Shown: positions 34,822 through 44,340, numbered from the stretch's first letter. The stretch: DNA of 64,000 nt from Cupriavidus yeoncheonensis (GCF_905397275.1 NZ_CAJPUY010000024.1:1-64000), one strand, 5' to 3'. A program made the numbers and translations. Notes: generated by a model not told the origin, from the sequence alone.

Positions 34822-36009
34822 ATGCCCTTCGACCTTGACAAACTCTGTGGCGACGACCTTTTCGGGATTCAGTGTCTGCCGTACGGCATTTTCCAACCAT
34901 CAGACGGCTCCGCGCCACGAATCGGCGCCCGTCTCGGCGACCATGTCCTTGACCTCTTCGGAATGTTCGGCGATGCCTACCTGAGCGCGTCTGCACTCAA
35001 CCCGCTCATGGAACAAGGCCGGGGCACGTGGAACGAGCTGCGCGGCCGGATCATCGAGTCACTGGAGCGTCCGCGATTGCGCGATCTGGTTGTCAGGAAT
35101 GCCCGCCCGCTCAATGACGTTCATCTCGGGATGCCATTCGAAGTGGCAGACTACGTTGACTTCTTCGCGAGCGAGCATCACGCGGTGAACGTTGCACGGC
35201 TCTTTCGCCCGGGAACTCCGCCCTTGCACGCCAACTGGAAGAGCCTTCCTGTCGGATATCACGGCCGGGCGGGTACGGTGTATCCGTCTGGCGTGCCAGT
35301 AAAGCGTCCCTGGGGTCAGTCAGCGTCGGGCGACGGCCAGGCGATATACGGCCCGAGCCGGAAACTCGACTTCGAACTGGAAGTCGGCTTTGTCGTGGGT
35401 CGCGGTTCGCCCATCGGCCAACCGGTGACGGTCGATGACTTCGACGACTATGTCTTCGGCGCGAGCCTTGTGTGCGACTGGACCGCGCGTGATCTGCAAG
35501 CCTGGGAGACCTTTCCACTTGGCCCGTTCACCGGCAAGTCGTTCCTGACTTCCATTTCGCATTGGGTTGTGCCGCTGGCAGCCCTGGACGGAGCAAGACT
35601 GCCTCTGCCTCCTCAAGATCCGGTTCCCGCGTCCTACCTCGGCGGGGAAGTCCCTGCATGGGGACTGGACCTGGCTCTGGAGGTCGCCATCAACGGTCAC
35701 GCCATCGCCAGGCCAAACTTTCGCGATATGTATTGGTCGCCGGCTCAGATGCTTGCGCATATGACCGTCAACGGTGCCCGGACAAGAGTGGGCGATCTCT
35801 TTGCGTCGGGCACTGTCAGTGGTCCGCGGGAGGATGAATTGGGTTGCCTGATGGAAATCTCAAAGAATGGCACTCACCCCGTCACGCTCGGTAACGGGAA
35901 CACCAGATCTTTCCTGGAAGATGGCGATGAGACGGTGCTGACCGGGCACGCACTCTTGCCCAATGGACTACGGGTTGGCCTTGGGGAAGTGCGTTCAACC
36001 GTGGCGTGA
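34822..36009 (+). CDS. fumarylacetoacetase-like hydrolase
   Basis: A 395-residue protein matching full-length fumarylacetoacetase, with its extra N-terminal SH3-like domain (FGIQCLPYGIFQPSDGSAPRIGARLGDHVLDL) and the catalytic domain DYVDFFASEHHAVNVARLFRPG, PVGYHGRAGTVYPSGVPVKRPWGQ, FELEVGFVVG, VCDWTARDLQAWETFPLGPFTGKSF. In tyrosine degradation it cleaves fumarylacetoacetate to fumarate and acetoacetate, with Ca2+ or Mg2+ held by the Asp/Glu residues seen here. No homogentisate dioxygenase or maleylacetoacetate isomerase is nearby, so it may act on a related beta-diketo acid in this operon. Confidence 0.85.
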   Translation: MPFDLDKLCGDDLFGIQCLPYGIFQPSDGSAPRIGARLGDHVLDLFGMFGDAYLSASALNPLMEQGRGTWNELRGRIIESLERPRLRDLVVRNARPLNDVHLGMPFEVADYVDFFASEHHAVNVARLFRPGTPPLHANWKSLPVGYHGRAGTVYPSGVPVKRPWGQSASGDGQAIYGPSRKLDFELEVGFVVGRGSPIGQPVTVDDFDDYVFGASLVCDWTARDLQAWETFPLGPFTGKSFLTSISHWVVPLAALDGARLPLPPQDPVPASYLGGEVPAWGLDLALEVAINGHAIARPNFRDMYWSPAQMLAHMTVNGARTRVGDLFASGTVSGPREDELGCLMEISKNGTHPVTLGNGNTRSFLEDGDETVLTGHALLPNGLRVGLGEVRSTVA

Positions 36010-36034
36010 CATTAAGAATCCCAGGAGACAAACC

Positions 36035-37008
36035 GTGATTCATCGAGCATTGTTACTGACAGCGACCTGGTTCGCTCTGATCCTCTGTTCAATCGGCGCC
36101 CAGGCAGCGGATGCCAATCCCTCTCCACTAGTCATCAAGATCGGATACGCCGCAGGCGGAGCGGCGGACACGGCTGTCAGGCGAGTCGCCGTGCCATTGA
36201 AGCGGATCACGGGAGAACGGTCGTCCCGGAGAATCTCGGCGGCGCCTCGGGTCTGCTTGCGGCGCAGTCAACACTGAGTGATCAGGCGGATGGAAGCACC
36301 GTCGCCTGCCTTACCGGCGACGACATCATGGCACTTTCGGCGCTGCGGAAGGGCGGGAAGGTGGGAGTGGAGCAATTCAAGCTCGTCTATCCGCTGCGCA
36401 TTTCGGATATGGCTCTGGTATCCACCATGAAGAACCCTCCCAAAGGGATCGATGAGCTGGTTGCACTAAGCAAGAAGCGTGAAAGTAATCCCCTGTCCTT
36501 CGGCAACTGGGGGCCTGGATCTCTCTCTCATGTCGCCGCTCTGGATCTTCGCGCACAGACCGGGATCAAGGGAATCGATGTGCCATATAAAGGTGGTGCA
36601 CCGCTGCTGCAGGATATCCTGGCGGGCAATATTGACCTGGGCTTCCTGCCTCTTAATGGCCAGATCATCGACCTGGTCAAGGCGGGGAAGCTCCATGTGG
36701 TTTTCATTGCGTCGGATCAGCGCAGCGCGCATTTGCCAAACGCTGCTGCGGCCGGGGAAAGCAGGCTCGTGAAGGACTTCCGATACAGAGTCTGGCCGTC
36801 CATTTTTGTGTCCCGAAAGACATCGCCGGAAGTCCAGAAGAAGCTGCATGATGTCTTTGCCGCGGCAGTCCATGATCCGGACTATCAACTCTGGGCCACG
36901 TCGACCGGAGCGACATCCATGAGCCCGATGTCCACGGAAGACACGGAGAAGTTCATGCAGGCAGAACAGGCCCGGTTCAAAAGAGTTCAGATGCTGATGA
37001 AGGAATAG
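36035..37008 (+). pseudogene. Bug-family periplasmic receptor, single frameshift
   Basis: A receptor of full length (about 324 residues) interrupted by one frameshift. It starts at GTG 36035 behind CCAGGAGAC, with a signal peptide (LLLTATWFALILCSIGAQA), then IKIGYAAGGAADTAVRR. At about 36213 the frame changes. After the shift RTVVPENLGGASGLLAAQST follows in the family order and reads on to the stop at 37008, with IDVPYKGGAPLLQDILAGNIDLGFLP. Insertion of one base in GGGAGAACGG would restore ITGRTVVPEN. Either a recent inactivating deletion or a sequencing error. It lies two bases before a CoA-transferase gene that is also frameshifted. Confidence 0.75.
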
Positions 37009-37010
37009 CC

Positions 37011-38238
37011 ATGGGTGCACTGGATCAAATCCGCGTGCTCGATCTGACGCGCGTGCTGGCAGGGCCGTGGTGCGCCCAGACGCTCGCCGACTTCGGTGCC
37101 GACGTCATCAAGATCGAACGTCGGGGCGAGGGAGACGACACGCGCCAATGGGGCCCGCCGTACTTCAAGACACCGGACGGCACCGCGACGCGCGAGGCGG
37201 CCTATTACCTTGCGGCCAACCGGAACAAGCGCTCGGTGACAGTCGATATCGGCACGCCGGAAGGACAGCGCATCGTGCGCGATCTGGCCGCGCAGAGCGA
37301 TGTCGTGCTGGAGAACTACAAGGTCGGCCAGTTGAGGAAGTACGGCCTCGACTACGCCTCGCTGAAGGCGATCAATCCGGCGCTGATCTACTGCTCGATC
37401 ACGGGGTTCGGGCAGGACGGCCCGTATGCGCAGCGCGCGGGCTACGATTTCATCGTCCAGGGAATGGGTGGCTTCATGAGCGTCACCGGCGAGCCTGACG
37501 CCGACGGCGGTGGTGACGGGCCGCAGAAGGCCGGCGTGGCGATTGCCGACCTGATGACCGGCATGTACGCGACCACGGCCGTGCTGGCTGCGCTGGCGCA
37601 CCGCGACCGCACCGGCGAGGGCCAGTACATCGACCGACCTCGCACTGCTCGACGTGCAGGTGGCGATGCTGGCAAACGTCGGCGCCAACTTCCTGACCGG
37701 TGGCACAGTCCCCAGGCGATGGGGCAATGCCCACGCGAATATCGTGCCGTACCAATCGTTCAAGGCGAGCGACGGCTGGATCATCGTGGCGGTCGGCAAC
37801 GATAGCCAGTTCCGCAAGTTCGTGCAGACGGGCGGGCGAGTGGAACTGGCGGACGACGAGCGCTTCGCGACGAATCCCGCACGGGTCCGGAACCGCGAGA
37901 CGCTGGTCCTGATCCTCGCCGAGATGGTCGGCTCGCGCAACAAGCACCAGTGGATTGCGCAGCTGGAAGCGGCGGGCGTCCCCTGCGGTCCGATCAACGA
38001 CATGGCCGAAGTCTTCGAGAACGAGCAGGTCATTGCACGCGGCATGAAGGTTGAGGTCGACCACCCGCTCGGCGGTGCGGTCCGGCTGGTGCGCAACCCG
38101 ATCCGGATGAGCGCGACGCCACCCGAGGCAAAGTCGGCGCCGCCTCTGCTAGGTCAGCATACCGAACATGTACTGAAGACACTGTTGGGCTACGACGACG
38201 GCGAGATCAGGCGCCTGCGCGAGAACTCGGCCATCTGA
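37011..38238 (+). pseudogene. class III CoA-transferase, frameshifted by a 4-base duplication
   Basis: A family III CoA-transferase in two frames. The first 208 codons read normally: IRVLDLTRVLAGPWCAQTLADFGADVIKIERRGEGDDTRQWGPP, catalytic Asp in the AGYDFIVQGMGG segment, and GEGQYID at 37622-37634. There CGAC occurs twice in tandem (37631-37638). Removing one copy joins GQYID to LALLDVQVAMLANVGANFLTGG and the remaining 200 codons to 38238. Without correction translation continues in a wrong frame to 37805. The duplication looks recent, because the rest of the gene is intact. Confidence 0.85.
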
Positions 38239-38263
38239 CTGGCATCCGAAAACCAGGAACACC

Positions 38264-39058
38264 ATGACAAGCTTTCTGCATTACGCACACCGTGGCCACG
38301 TCGTCACGCTGACCATGAACGCGCCTGACCGGCGCAATCCGCTGACCGGCAACACGGCGGTGGACGAGTTCCTCGAAGCCATCGACCGGATCGAGGGTGA
38401 CAGCAGCGTGCGCGCGGTCATCATCACCGGTGCCGGCACCGCCTTCTCGTCGGGCGGCAGCATCCAGGAAATGGAGCGCCAGTCGTCGGGCGACGTCTCC
38501 GGAATGGAGATCCGCCGCGACTACCGGCGGGGCATACAGCGCCTGCCGCTGGCGCTGTTCAATCTCGAGGTGCCCGTGATTGCCGCCGTCAACGGCCCCG
38601 CCATCGGCGCGGGGCTGGACCTGGCCTGCATGTGCGATATGCGCATCGCATCCGAGAAGGCGATCTTTGCCGAGAGCTTCGTGAAGCTGGGGATCATCCC
38701 GGGCGACGGCGGCGCGTGGTTGCTGCCGCGCATCGTCGGCTTGTCGCGCGCGGCGGAACTGACATTCACGGGGCGTGCGATCGATGCCGGCAAGGCGCTG
38801 GAGTGGAACCTGGTGTCCCAGGTTGTCCCGGCGGACCAGTTGCTTGCCACCGCCAGCGAACTGGCCGAGGCAGTGGCTGCCAACCCGCCGCATGCGGTGC
38901 GCATGGCCAAGCGCCTGCTGCGCGAAGGCATGCACATGCGGCTGGATTCGCTGCTGGAGTTGTCGGCCGGCTTCCAGGTGATCTCGCACCAGACGGCCGA
39001 CCATCGGGAAGCTGTATCGGCGTTCCTGGAGAAGCGGAAGCCGACGGCAATTGCGTAG
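38264..39058 (+). CDS. enoyl-CoA hydratase/isomerase family protein
   Basis: A 264-residue crotonase. The first oxyanion segment is ITGAGTAFSSGGSIQEME, the second NGPAIGAGLDLACMCDMRIASEKAIFAESFVKLGIIPGDGG, which keeps the typical Glu/Asp-rich catalytic stretch. The end has HREAVSAFLEKRKP, as in most family members. It lies 25 bases after the frameshifted CoA-transferase and was probably co-transcribed with it and the Bug receptor, forming an uptake-activation-hydration set. With the two upstream genes broken its present role is unclear. Confidence 0.88.
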   Translation: MTSFLHYAHRGHVVTLTMNAPDRRNPLTGNTAVDEFLEAIDRIEGDSSVRAVIITGAGTAFSSGGSIQEMERQSSGDVSGMEIRRDYRRGIQRLPLALFNLEVPVIAAVNGPAIGAGLDLACMCDMRIASEKAIFAESFVKLGIIPGDGGAWLLPRIVGLSRAAELTFTGRAIDAGKALEWNLVSQVVPADQLLATASELAEAVAANPPHAVRMAKRLLREGMHMRLDSLLELSAGFQVISHQTADHREAVSAFLEKRKPTAIA

Positions 39059-39061
39059 CGG

Positions 39062-39101
39062 CCGGCACGGGGAGATGACCTGGCGCGATCGTCGGTGCCG
39101 G
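39062..39101 (+). terminator. possible terminator hairpin
   Basis: CCGGCAC (39062-39068) pairs with GTGCCGG (39095-39101) across a 26-base loop, directly after the crotonase stop and followed by TGTCTTGTTT. The stem is short for the loop. The remaining 280 bases up to the small gene at 39385 show nothing else. Confidence 0.35.
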
Positions 39102-39384
39102 TGTCTTGTTTCGCTGCGCGTCGGCGCCGGCCGGTTCGGCATCGCCTTCCCGTTGCCTCGGGGGGATTGACTTGCAGTCGCAAGGACCGAAGTGCTCCGG
39201 CCGACGCGCCGGGCTCGGCACCACATTCTGTCAGGAACGTCCTACGCACGATTCAGTTCATTCTGCTGCGTATTGTGGCCCCCAACCGAAGGCATCGGCG
39301 AGGTTCCACAACTAGCCTTGAAATCAAGGAGGGGCCGATGCGGTGTGCGGTACCGGCAAGACGTGCCTCAGAAGGAGTGCCACC

Positions 39385-39600
39385 ATGCGCAGATCAGAAA
39401 ATTCGCTACGCGCGCTGGTAGAAAAGTGGTTGTCGCCCAGCGACGCCAGTCCGGCGCGCGTTACCTGCTTCAGGCATCTTGCCAACCACAAGGGTTGCCT
39501 GGTGTGTGTCGAATCGACCCGAACCACGCGGCGCTTGTCCATTGCCTTTTTCCGCCACGGCGATGGCGGGTGGTATGTGTTTCCGCCTGTCGCCGGATAG
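39385..39600 (+). CDS. small hypothetical protein
   Basis: A 71-residue basic protein beginning MRRSENSLRALVEKWL and containing RVTCFRHLANHKGCLVCVES and a final FFRHGDGGWYVFPPVAG. It has a strong ribosome binding site (GAAGGAG, seven bases from the ATG), which supports translation. No signal peptide, membrane segment or known domain is seen. Three Cys are present but not arranged as a clear metal site. The Trp-rich, strand-like C-terminus suggests a small beta fold. Similar short proteins are common in Burkholderiales genomes, to my recollection, but no function is known. It stands alone between a crotonase and a LysR gene. Confidence 0.6.
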   Translation: MRRSENSLRALVEKWLSPSDASPARVTCFRHLANHKGCLVCVESTRTTRRLSIAFFRHGDGGWYVFPPVAG

Positions 39601-39706
39601 CTGCGCCCACTCAGGCGCTCACCTTGAGTGCTCTCGAAGTGATGCTCGATGCGGAACCTGAGTATCCGGATTTCGCTCGTCCCATCGTTCCAGTGCCGCT
39701 GCTCCG

Positions 39707-40621
39707 CTAGCGGGACAGATTCATGCTGGGGACCGAGCGTATCGCCAGGCGCGCACATTCGACGAACCAGTTGGCGGGCGCGTCCAGCACATTGCCCTTG
39801 CGCTTGACGATCCCGATCTGCATGGTCGGCAGCGGCTCCCTGAGCCGGATCTCGCTGATCAGCGGTGCCATCCACGGCAGCGATAGCACCGGCTGCGGAA
39901 CCGGGGCGATGGCATCGCCATTGGTGGAAAGCACGAGCGACGCCATGGACGATGGACATTCGATGATCTGGCGTGGCAGCGGCACCTGATGGCGGATGAA
40001 CCACTGGCGAACCGTTTCGCTGGTGCCGCCGCGCGAACTGTCGAGCAGCCAGACCGACTCGCCCAGGTCCGCCAGGCGATGCGGCCCGGGCCCGAACTTG
40101 CCGGCCCGGGTCGACATGGCAACCGCGAGGCGCCCAAGAGGCTCGAAGCCCAGGTCGGCTCCCAGCACTTCCGGCAGCAGCGAGGTGATGGCGACATCGA
40201 TGGTCCCGTCACGCAGCAGGGGCAACATTTCCGACAGGAAGGCGTCGCGGATGGTCAGGCGCGCGTCGGGATAGCGGCTGCGAAAGCGCTGCAGCGCATC
40301 GGGCAGGCACATGAGCGAGAAGGCGGGGGTCACGGCCGCATGGATGTGCGGCGTGCCCTGGCCGGACAGACTCCGGATCGAGGCGCGTGCGTCGTCCACT
40401 TCGGCCAGTATCAGCTTCGCGCGCCTGAGCAGTTCGAGGCCGGCGTCGTTCAGCCGCACGCCTTGCGGGCTGCGGCTCAGCAAAGGCACCTGGAGGTCGA
40501 GCTCCAGTTCCCGCAGGGACTTGGTCACCGCTGTCTGGGACAGCGCCAGCGAACGGGCAGCAGCCCGGATGGTTCCCTGTTCGGCAATGGCGACAAAGGC
40601 CCGCAACTGACTGTTTTTCAT
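39707..40621 (-). CDS. LysR-type transcriptional regulator
   Basis: A 304-residue LysR protein. The winged HTH occupies residues 1-60 (MKNSQLRAFVAIAEQGTIRAAARSLALSQTAVTKSLRELE, as two runs). The effector domain is of the periplasmic-binding type, with HIHAAVTPAFSLMCLPDALQRFRSRYPDARLTI and GDGTIDVAI-like segments. AGGTGG lies just before the ATG at 40621. It is divergent from the MFS permease and amidase genes and separated from them by 141 bases with a perfect inverted repeat at 40650-40670, the expected arrangement for a LysR activator of the permease operon. Confidence 0.9.
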   Translation of the reverse strand: MKNSQLRAFVAIAEQGTIRAAARSLALSQTAVTKSLRELELDLQVPLLSRSPQGVRLNDAGLELLRRAKLILAEVDDARASIRSLSGQGTPHIHAAVTPAFSLMCLPDALQRFRSRYPDARLTIRDAFLSEMLPLLRDGTIDVAITSLLPEVLGADLGFEPLGRLAVAMSTRAGKFGPGPHRLADLGESVWLLDSSRGGTSETVRQWFIRHQVPLPRQIIECPSSMASLVLSTNGDAIAPVPQPVLSLPWMAPLISEIRLREPLPTMQIGIVKRKGNVLDAPANWFVECARLAIRSVPSMNLSR

Positions 40622-40649
40622 TTTCCACCTTCGGGATACCTGTACGGCT

Positions 40650-40670
40650 GTGAACACCAGAAGTGTTCAC
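40650..40670. promoter_or_regulatory. LysR-type operator between lysR and MFS genes
   Basis: Perfect inverted repeat: GTGAACA (40650-40656) and TGTTCAC (40664-40670) separated by seven bases. It contains the T-N11-A spacing typical of LysR boxes. It starts 29 bases upstream of the lysR start codon, so it can serve autoregulation and activation of the divergent operon. Confidence 0.65.
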
Positions 40671-40762
40671 TATGAAATCTTATCAGTAGCGCGGCGCGAC
40701 CGGCGTTCCTACCATGCTGGCACCGCGGATGCCCCGGCTTCCGCCAACTGTCAGGAGACACG

Positions 40763-42100
40763 ATGCGCCCGCAGGTCAACTTCGAGAGCCCCGAAGGGCT
40801 TCCGGCACCACCCGATTTCAGGACCGCCAATCCCGCGGCAAGCGAGGATGGCATTTACGCCAAGGTGACAAGGCGGCTGGTCGGCTTCCTCTTTGTCTGC
40901 TTTATCTTCGCGTTCCTGGATCGGATCAACGTCGGCTTCGCCAAGATCGGCATGCAAGCCGACCTTGGCTTCAGCGAAGCCGTTTTCGGGCTCGGCGCGG
41001 GCATCTTCTTCGTGAGCTACTTCCTGCTGGAAGTACCCAGCAACCTGCTGCTGGGGCGCTTCGGAGCCCGGCGCTGGATCGCCCGCATCATGGTGACCTG
41101 GGGACTGTTGTCCATGGCCACCATGTTCGTCAGGACCCCCGCGCATTTCTACGTGCTGCGCCTGCTGCTCGGCGCCGCCGAAGCCGGCTTCTTCCCCGGC
41201 GTCATGCTGTACCTCACGCAGTGGTATCCGGCGCACCGGCGCGGCCGCGTCATCACGCTGTTCATGGCGGCCATTCCGGTCTCCAGCATCTTTGGCAGTC
41301 CGCTGTCAGGCTGGATCCTGCGCGCATTCGACGGCCAGGGAGGCATGGCTGCCTGGCAATGGCTATACCTGGTCGAGGGAGTTCCCGCCGTCCTGCTCGG
41401 ATGGATCACGCTTCGCTATCTGCCCGACAACATCGCGCAGGCAAAGTGGCTCAGCCCGGGCGAACGTCATCTTCTCCAGCAACGTGTCGCCAGCGACGCG
41501 CATCATGCCAGCGCCCACCGCATGCGCGATGCCTTCCGCTCGCCGCTGGTCTGGCTGCTGGCGTTCATCAACTTCGCATTCCTTTGCGGCATCACGCTGG
41601 CCTTCTGGATGCCATCCATGCTGCGCAACGCCGGGGTGAAGAGCACGGTGGAGATCGGCTGGATGGTTGCCATACCGTATGTCCTGGCGGTCATCGGCAT
41701 GCTGGTCCTGGGCCGGACCTCCGATGCCTCCGGTGAGCGCCGCTGGCACAGCGCCTTGCCCGGCTTTGCCGCCGCGGCGGGCCTTGCGGTCATGCCCTGG
41801 ACGCTGGACAACCCGACGTTGCTGCTGGCCGCCAGCACCGTTGCCATCAGCTGCAACGTGGTCGCCAACGCGCTGTACTGGAACCTGCCGACCGCGTTCA
41901 TGTCAGGCGCCGCGGCCGCCGTCGGTCTCGCCTTCGTCAATGCCTTCGGGCAGATCGCCGGCTTTGCCAGCCCATCGGTCTTCGGGTGGCTCTTCGCGAC
42001 GACCGGAAGCGCCTCGCTGGGTCTGGGCGTTCTCGCCGCCTGCCTCGCCCTGGGCAGCATGGCGGTGCTCCTGATGCCTGCGCAGGCAGTCAACCGCTGA
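40763..42100 (+). CDS. MFS transporter, anion:cation symporter (ACS) family
   Basis: A 445-residue, 12-helix permease. The first helix has the ACS signature FIFAFLDRINVGFAKIGMQADLG, followed by LLGRFGARRWIARIMVTWGLLSM and FFPGVMLYLTQWYPAHRRGR. A cytosolic loop lies near residues 210-245 between the two six-helix bundles. ACS members import organic anions such as tartrate, phthalate or aromatic acids. It is the first gene of the operon facing LysR and is followed 18 bases later by an amidase. An imported amide or acyl-amide anion is therefore likely, but the substrate cannot be read from sequence. Confidence 0.9.
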   Translation: MRPQVNFESPEGLPAPPDFRTANPAASEDGIYAKVTRRLVGFLFVCFIFAFLDRINVGFAKIGMQADLGFSEAVFGLGAGIFFVSYFLLEVPSNLLLGRFGARRWIARIMVTWGLLSMATMFVRTPAHFYVLRLLLGAAEAGFFPGVMLYLTQWYPAHRRGRVITLFMAAIPVSSIFGSPLSGWILRAFDGQGGMAAWQWLYLVEGVPAVLLGWITLRYLPDNIAQAKWLSPGERHLLQQRVASDAHHASAHRMRDAFRSPLVWLLAFINFAFLCGITLAFWMPSMLRNAGVKSTVEIGWMVAIPYVLAVIGMLVLGRTSDASGERRWHSALPGFAAAAGLAVMPWTLDNPTLLLAASTVAISCNVVANALYWNLPTAFMSGAAAAVGLAFVNAFGQIAGFASPSVFGWLFATTGSASLGLGVLAACLALGSMAVLLMPAQAVNR

Positions 42101-42118
42101 CCGAAGGGGAGTCGTCCA

Positions 42119-43591
42119 GTGAAAGACTATTCAACTGCCCATGAACTCCTGAGCCTGCTGCGCCATGGAGACATCACCAGCGTCGAGTTGCTCCGAAGCC
42201 AGTTGGCGCGTGTCTCGGCGATCGATCCCACGATCAACGCCGTCGCGGTGCTGGATGCGGAGCGCGCCCTGCTGCGCGCCGCCGAAGCGGATGCAGACCG
42301 CGCGAGCGGACGGAACTGGGGGCCGTTGCACGGCTTGCCGATTACGGTAAAGGAATCGTTCGACGTCGCCGGCCTGCCCACGACCTGGGGCTATGAGGCG
42401 TTCAGGACCAACATCGCCACGCGCCATGCGACGGCCGTGCAGCGCCTCGTGGATGCCGGCGCGATCATCTTCGGCAAGACCAACGTGCCGGTTTCCCTGG
42501 CCGACTGGCAGACGTTCAATCCGGTATATGGAACGACCAGCAATCCCTGGGATGCGAGCCGCGTGCCGGGCGGCTCTTCGGGCGGATCGGCTGCCGCACT
42601 GGCGGCCGGCTACACCTCGCTCGAGCTCGGTAGTGACATTGGCGCCTCGATCCGCAATCCGGCGCACTACTGCGGCGTGTACGGCCACAAGCCCACCTGG
42701 GGCGTGGTGCCCATGGAAGGCCATGCATTGCCGGGAATCGCATGCATGGACAGCGTGGATATCGGCGTGGCGGGGCCCATGGCGCGCAGTGCGCACGACC
42801 TCGAACTGGCCATGGACGTCCTCGCGTCACCCGCCCATAGCTTTGGCAGCCACGGCTGGCAGCAAGCGCGCTGGCGCGACCGCGCCCGGCCGGTCGAGGG
42901 CCTGCGTATCGCCGTCATTGCCGACGACCCGGTGGCGCGCGTCGATGGCGCGATCGTGGCGAGACTGCAGGCGCTGGCGTCATTCCTGCGTGGCGAGGTG
43001 GCCTGTGTCAGCGAGAACCGGCGGCCCGTCGACAGCAGCGAGTCGCGTGCCGTGTACCTGCACCTGGTGCGCGCCGCGACCGGAGCCTTTCTCTCCGATG
43101 AAGCCTACGACGCGGCACGGCGCGCAGCGAGCCTCCTCGACCCCGGCGACATGAGCTATCGTGCCTGCCACTATCGCGGCAGCACGCTCACGCACCGGGA
43201 CTGGTTCGCGCTCGACCAGCGCCGCTCGACGCTGCGCCTGCAATGGGATCGGTTCTTCCAGGACTATGATCTGCTGATCTGCCCCGTCGCCACCACGACG
43301 GCCTTTCCGCACAATCAGAAGGGCGAGCGCTGGGAGCGGATGCTCGATGTCAACGGGCATCCGCAGGAGAGCACCGATTCGATGTTCTGGGCCGGATATC
43401 CCGGGGTCGTGGGGCTGCCGGCCACGGCCATCCCGCTGGGCCGCGATTTGCGTGGATTGCCTTTCGGCGCGCAGATTGTCGCGCCGGCATTCTCCGACTT
43501 CGTGGCATTGCGCTTTGCGCAATGGCTCGCGCGCGAATGGTATGCCTTCCAGGCGCCGGAACCACTCTCTACCGTGGCGCCGGCCGCCTGA
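42119..43591 (+). CDS. amidase (amidase signature family)
   Basis: A 490-residue amidase. The Ser-cisSer-Lys triad is visible: Lys78 in LPITVKESFDV, the cis-Ser in GGSSGGSAAALAAG (151-164), and the nucleophile Ser177 in GSDIGASIRNPAHYCGVYGHKPT. Length is normal. The start is GTG at 42119, supported by AAGGGGAG upstream; the nearby ATGs are internal. It follows the ACS permease by 18 bases and lies under the same LysR control, so it probably hydrolyses the imported amide to an acid and ammonia or an amine. It converges with the GntR gene. Confidence 0.9.
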   Translation: MKDYSTAHELLSLLRHGDITSVELLRSQLARVSAIDPTINAVAVLDAERALLRAAEADADRASGRNWGPLHGLPITVKESFDVAGLPTTWGYEAFRTNIATRHATAVQRLVDAGAIIFGKTNVPVSLADWQTFNPVYGTTSNPWDASRVPGGSSGGSAAALAAGYTSLELGSDIGASIRNPAHYCGVYGHKPTWGVVPMEGHALPGIACMDSVDIGVAGPMARSAHDLELAMDVLASPAHSFGSHGWQQARWRDRARPVEGLRIAVIADDPVARVDGAIVARLQALASFLRGEVACVSENRRPVDSSESRAVYLHLVRAATGAFLSDEAYDAARRAASLLDPGDMSYRACHYRGSTLTHRDWFALDQRRSTLRLQWDRFFQDYDLLICPVATTTAFPHNQKGERWERMLDVNGHPQESTDSMFWAGYPGVVGLPATAIPLGRDLRGLPFGAQIVAPAFSDFVALRFAQWLAREWYAFQAPEPLSTVAPAA

Positions 43592-43603
43592 TACGCCAGC
43601 CGC

Positions 43604-43620
43604 CCCGTGCCTGGCACGGG
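43604..43620. terminator. convergent terminator hairpin
   Basis: CCCGTGCC and GGCACGGG form a perfect 8-base stem around a single base, in the 54-base gap between the convergent amidase and GntR genes. A second short stem GAGGGA/TCCCTC follows at 43632-43647. Confidence 0.45.
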
Positions 43621-43645
43621 CGCAGCGGTTGGAGGGACCGTTCCC

Positions 43646-44311
43646 TCAATTGGACAAGGCGCGAAGCCGTGGAGCGCGTTCCGGGTCCAGATGTTCCGCG
43701 AGGTTGTCCAGCGCCCGTGCCGCGTCGTGGCTGGACAACGCGGCAAGCAGATCCACGTGTTCGTCGACGACCAGACGAACCTGCGTCGGATCCGGCGGTG
43801 TGGAAAGGCAGGCCAGCAGGTGGCGGAATCGAAGCGCGTCGAACAACTCGACCAGCAAGTCATTACCGGCCAGGCTCACGATGGCCCGATGAAACTGACG
43901 GTCAAGCTCGGCCGCCTCAAAGAAGTTCCGCTCCAGGACCAGGCGGCTGATCTCGCCAATCATGCGTGCCAGTTCCGCGGGGATGGCCATCTTTTGCTGG
44001 CAGATGGTTCGGATAGCATGGCTTTCCAGGGCGAACCTGGCCTCGAGAAACTGGCGCAGTTCCTGTGCCGTCACCCCGCGCACCCGTGCGCCTCGCCGTG
44101 GAATGAGCTCGATGAATCCTTCGGCCGACAGGCGCCGCAAAGCCTCCCGAATCGGAGTGCGCGACACGCCGATATCTTCGGACAGCGGTTCTTCTTCAAG
44201 GAAGGCGCCGCTGGCGTACTGGCCTCGCAGAATCTGGCTGTGAATGTGCTGGTAGGCCCGTTCGGCGGCGGATAGCGTTGTTGCGGCGGTCTTGGAATTC
44301 TCGGAACCCAT
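43646..44311 (-). CDS. GntR family regulator, FadR/FCD type
   Basis: About 221 residues. The winged HTH reads AERAYQHIHSQILRGQYASG and EEPLSEDIGVSRTPIREALRRLSAEGFIELIPRRGARV. The all-helical FCD effector domain contains FLEARFALESHAIR and LDRQFHRAIVSLAGN, with Asp/His residues that bind metal in this family. The ATG at 44311 is preferred to one at 44335 because the latter lies inside the predicted operator TACGTCATGTATA (44328-44340); neither has a strong ribosome binding site. It is divergent from the aldolase operon and probably represses it. Confidence 0.85.
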   Translation of the reverse strand: MGSENSKTAATTLSAAERAYQHIHSQILRGQYASGAFLEEEPLSEDIGVSRTPIREALRRLSAEGFIELIPRRGARVRGVTAQELRQFLEARFALESHAIRTICQQKMAIPAELARMIGEISRLVLERNFFEAAELDRQFHRAIVSLAGNDLLVELFDALRFRHLLACLSTPPDPTQVRLVVDEHVDLLAALSSHDAARALDNLAEHLDPERAPRLRALSN

Positions 44312-44327
44312 TGGGTGGACTTTTGTG

Positions 44328-44340
44328 TACGTCATGTATA
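44328..44340. promoter_or_regulatory. FCD-GntR operator copy A
   Basis: TACGTCATGTATA, identical to the 13-mer at 44526-44538. It covers the start region of the gntR gene, which fits autorepression. FadR-type regulators typically bind such GT-N(1-3)-AC-like AT-flanked sites. Confidence 0.6.

Noticed and set aside
34822..36009. Fumarylacetoacetase taken as proof of a homogentisate pathway
   Set aside because: No homogentisate dioxygenase or maleylacetoacetate isomerase is in the window, so only the enzyme family is claimed.
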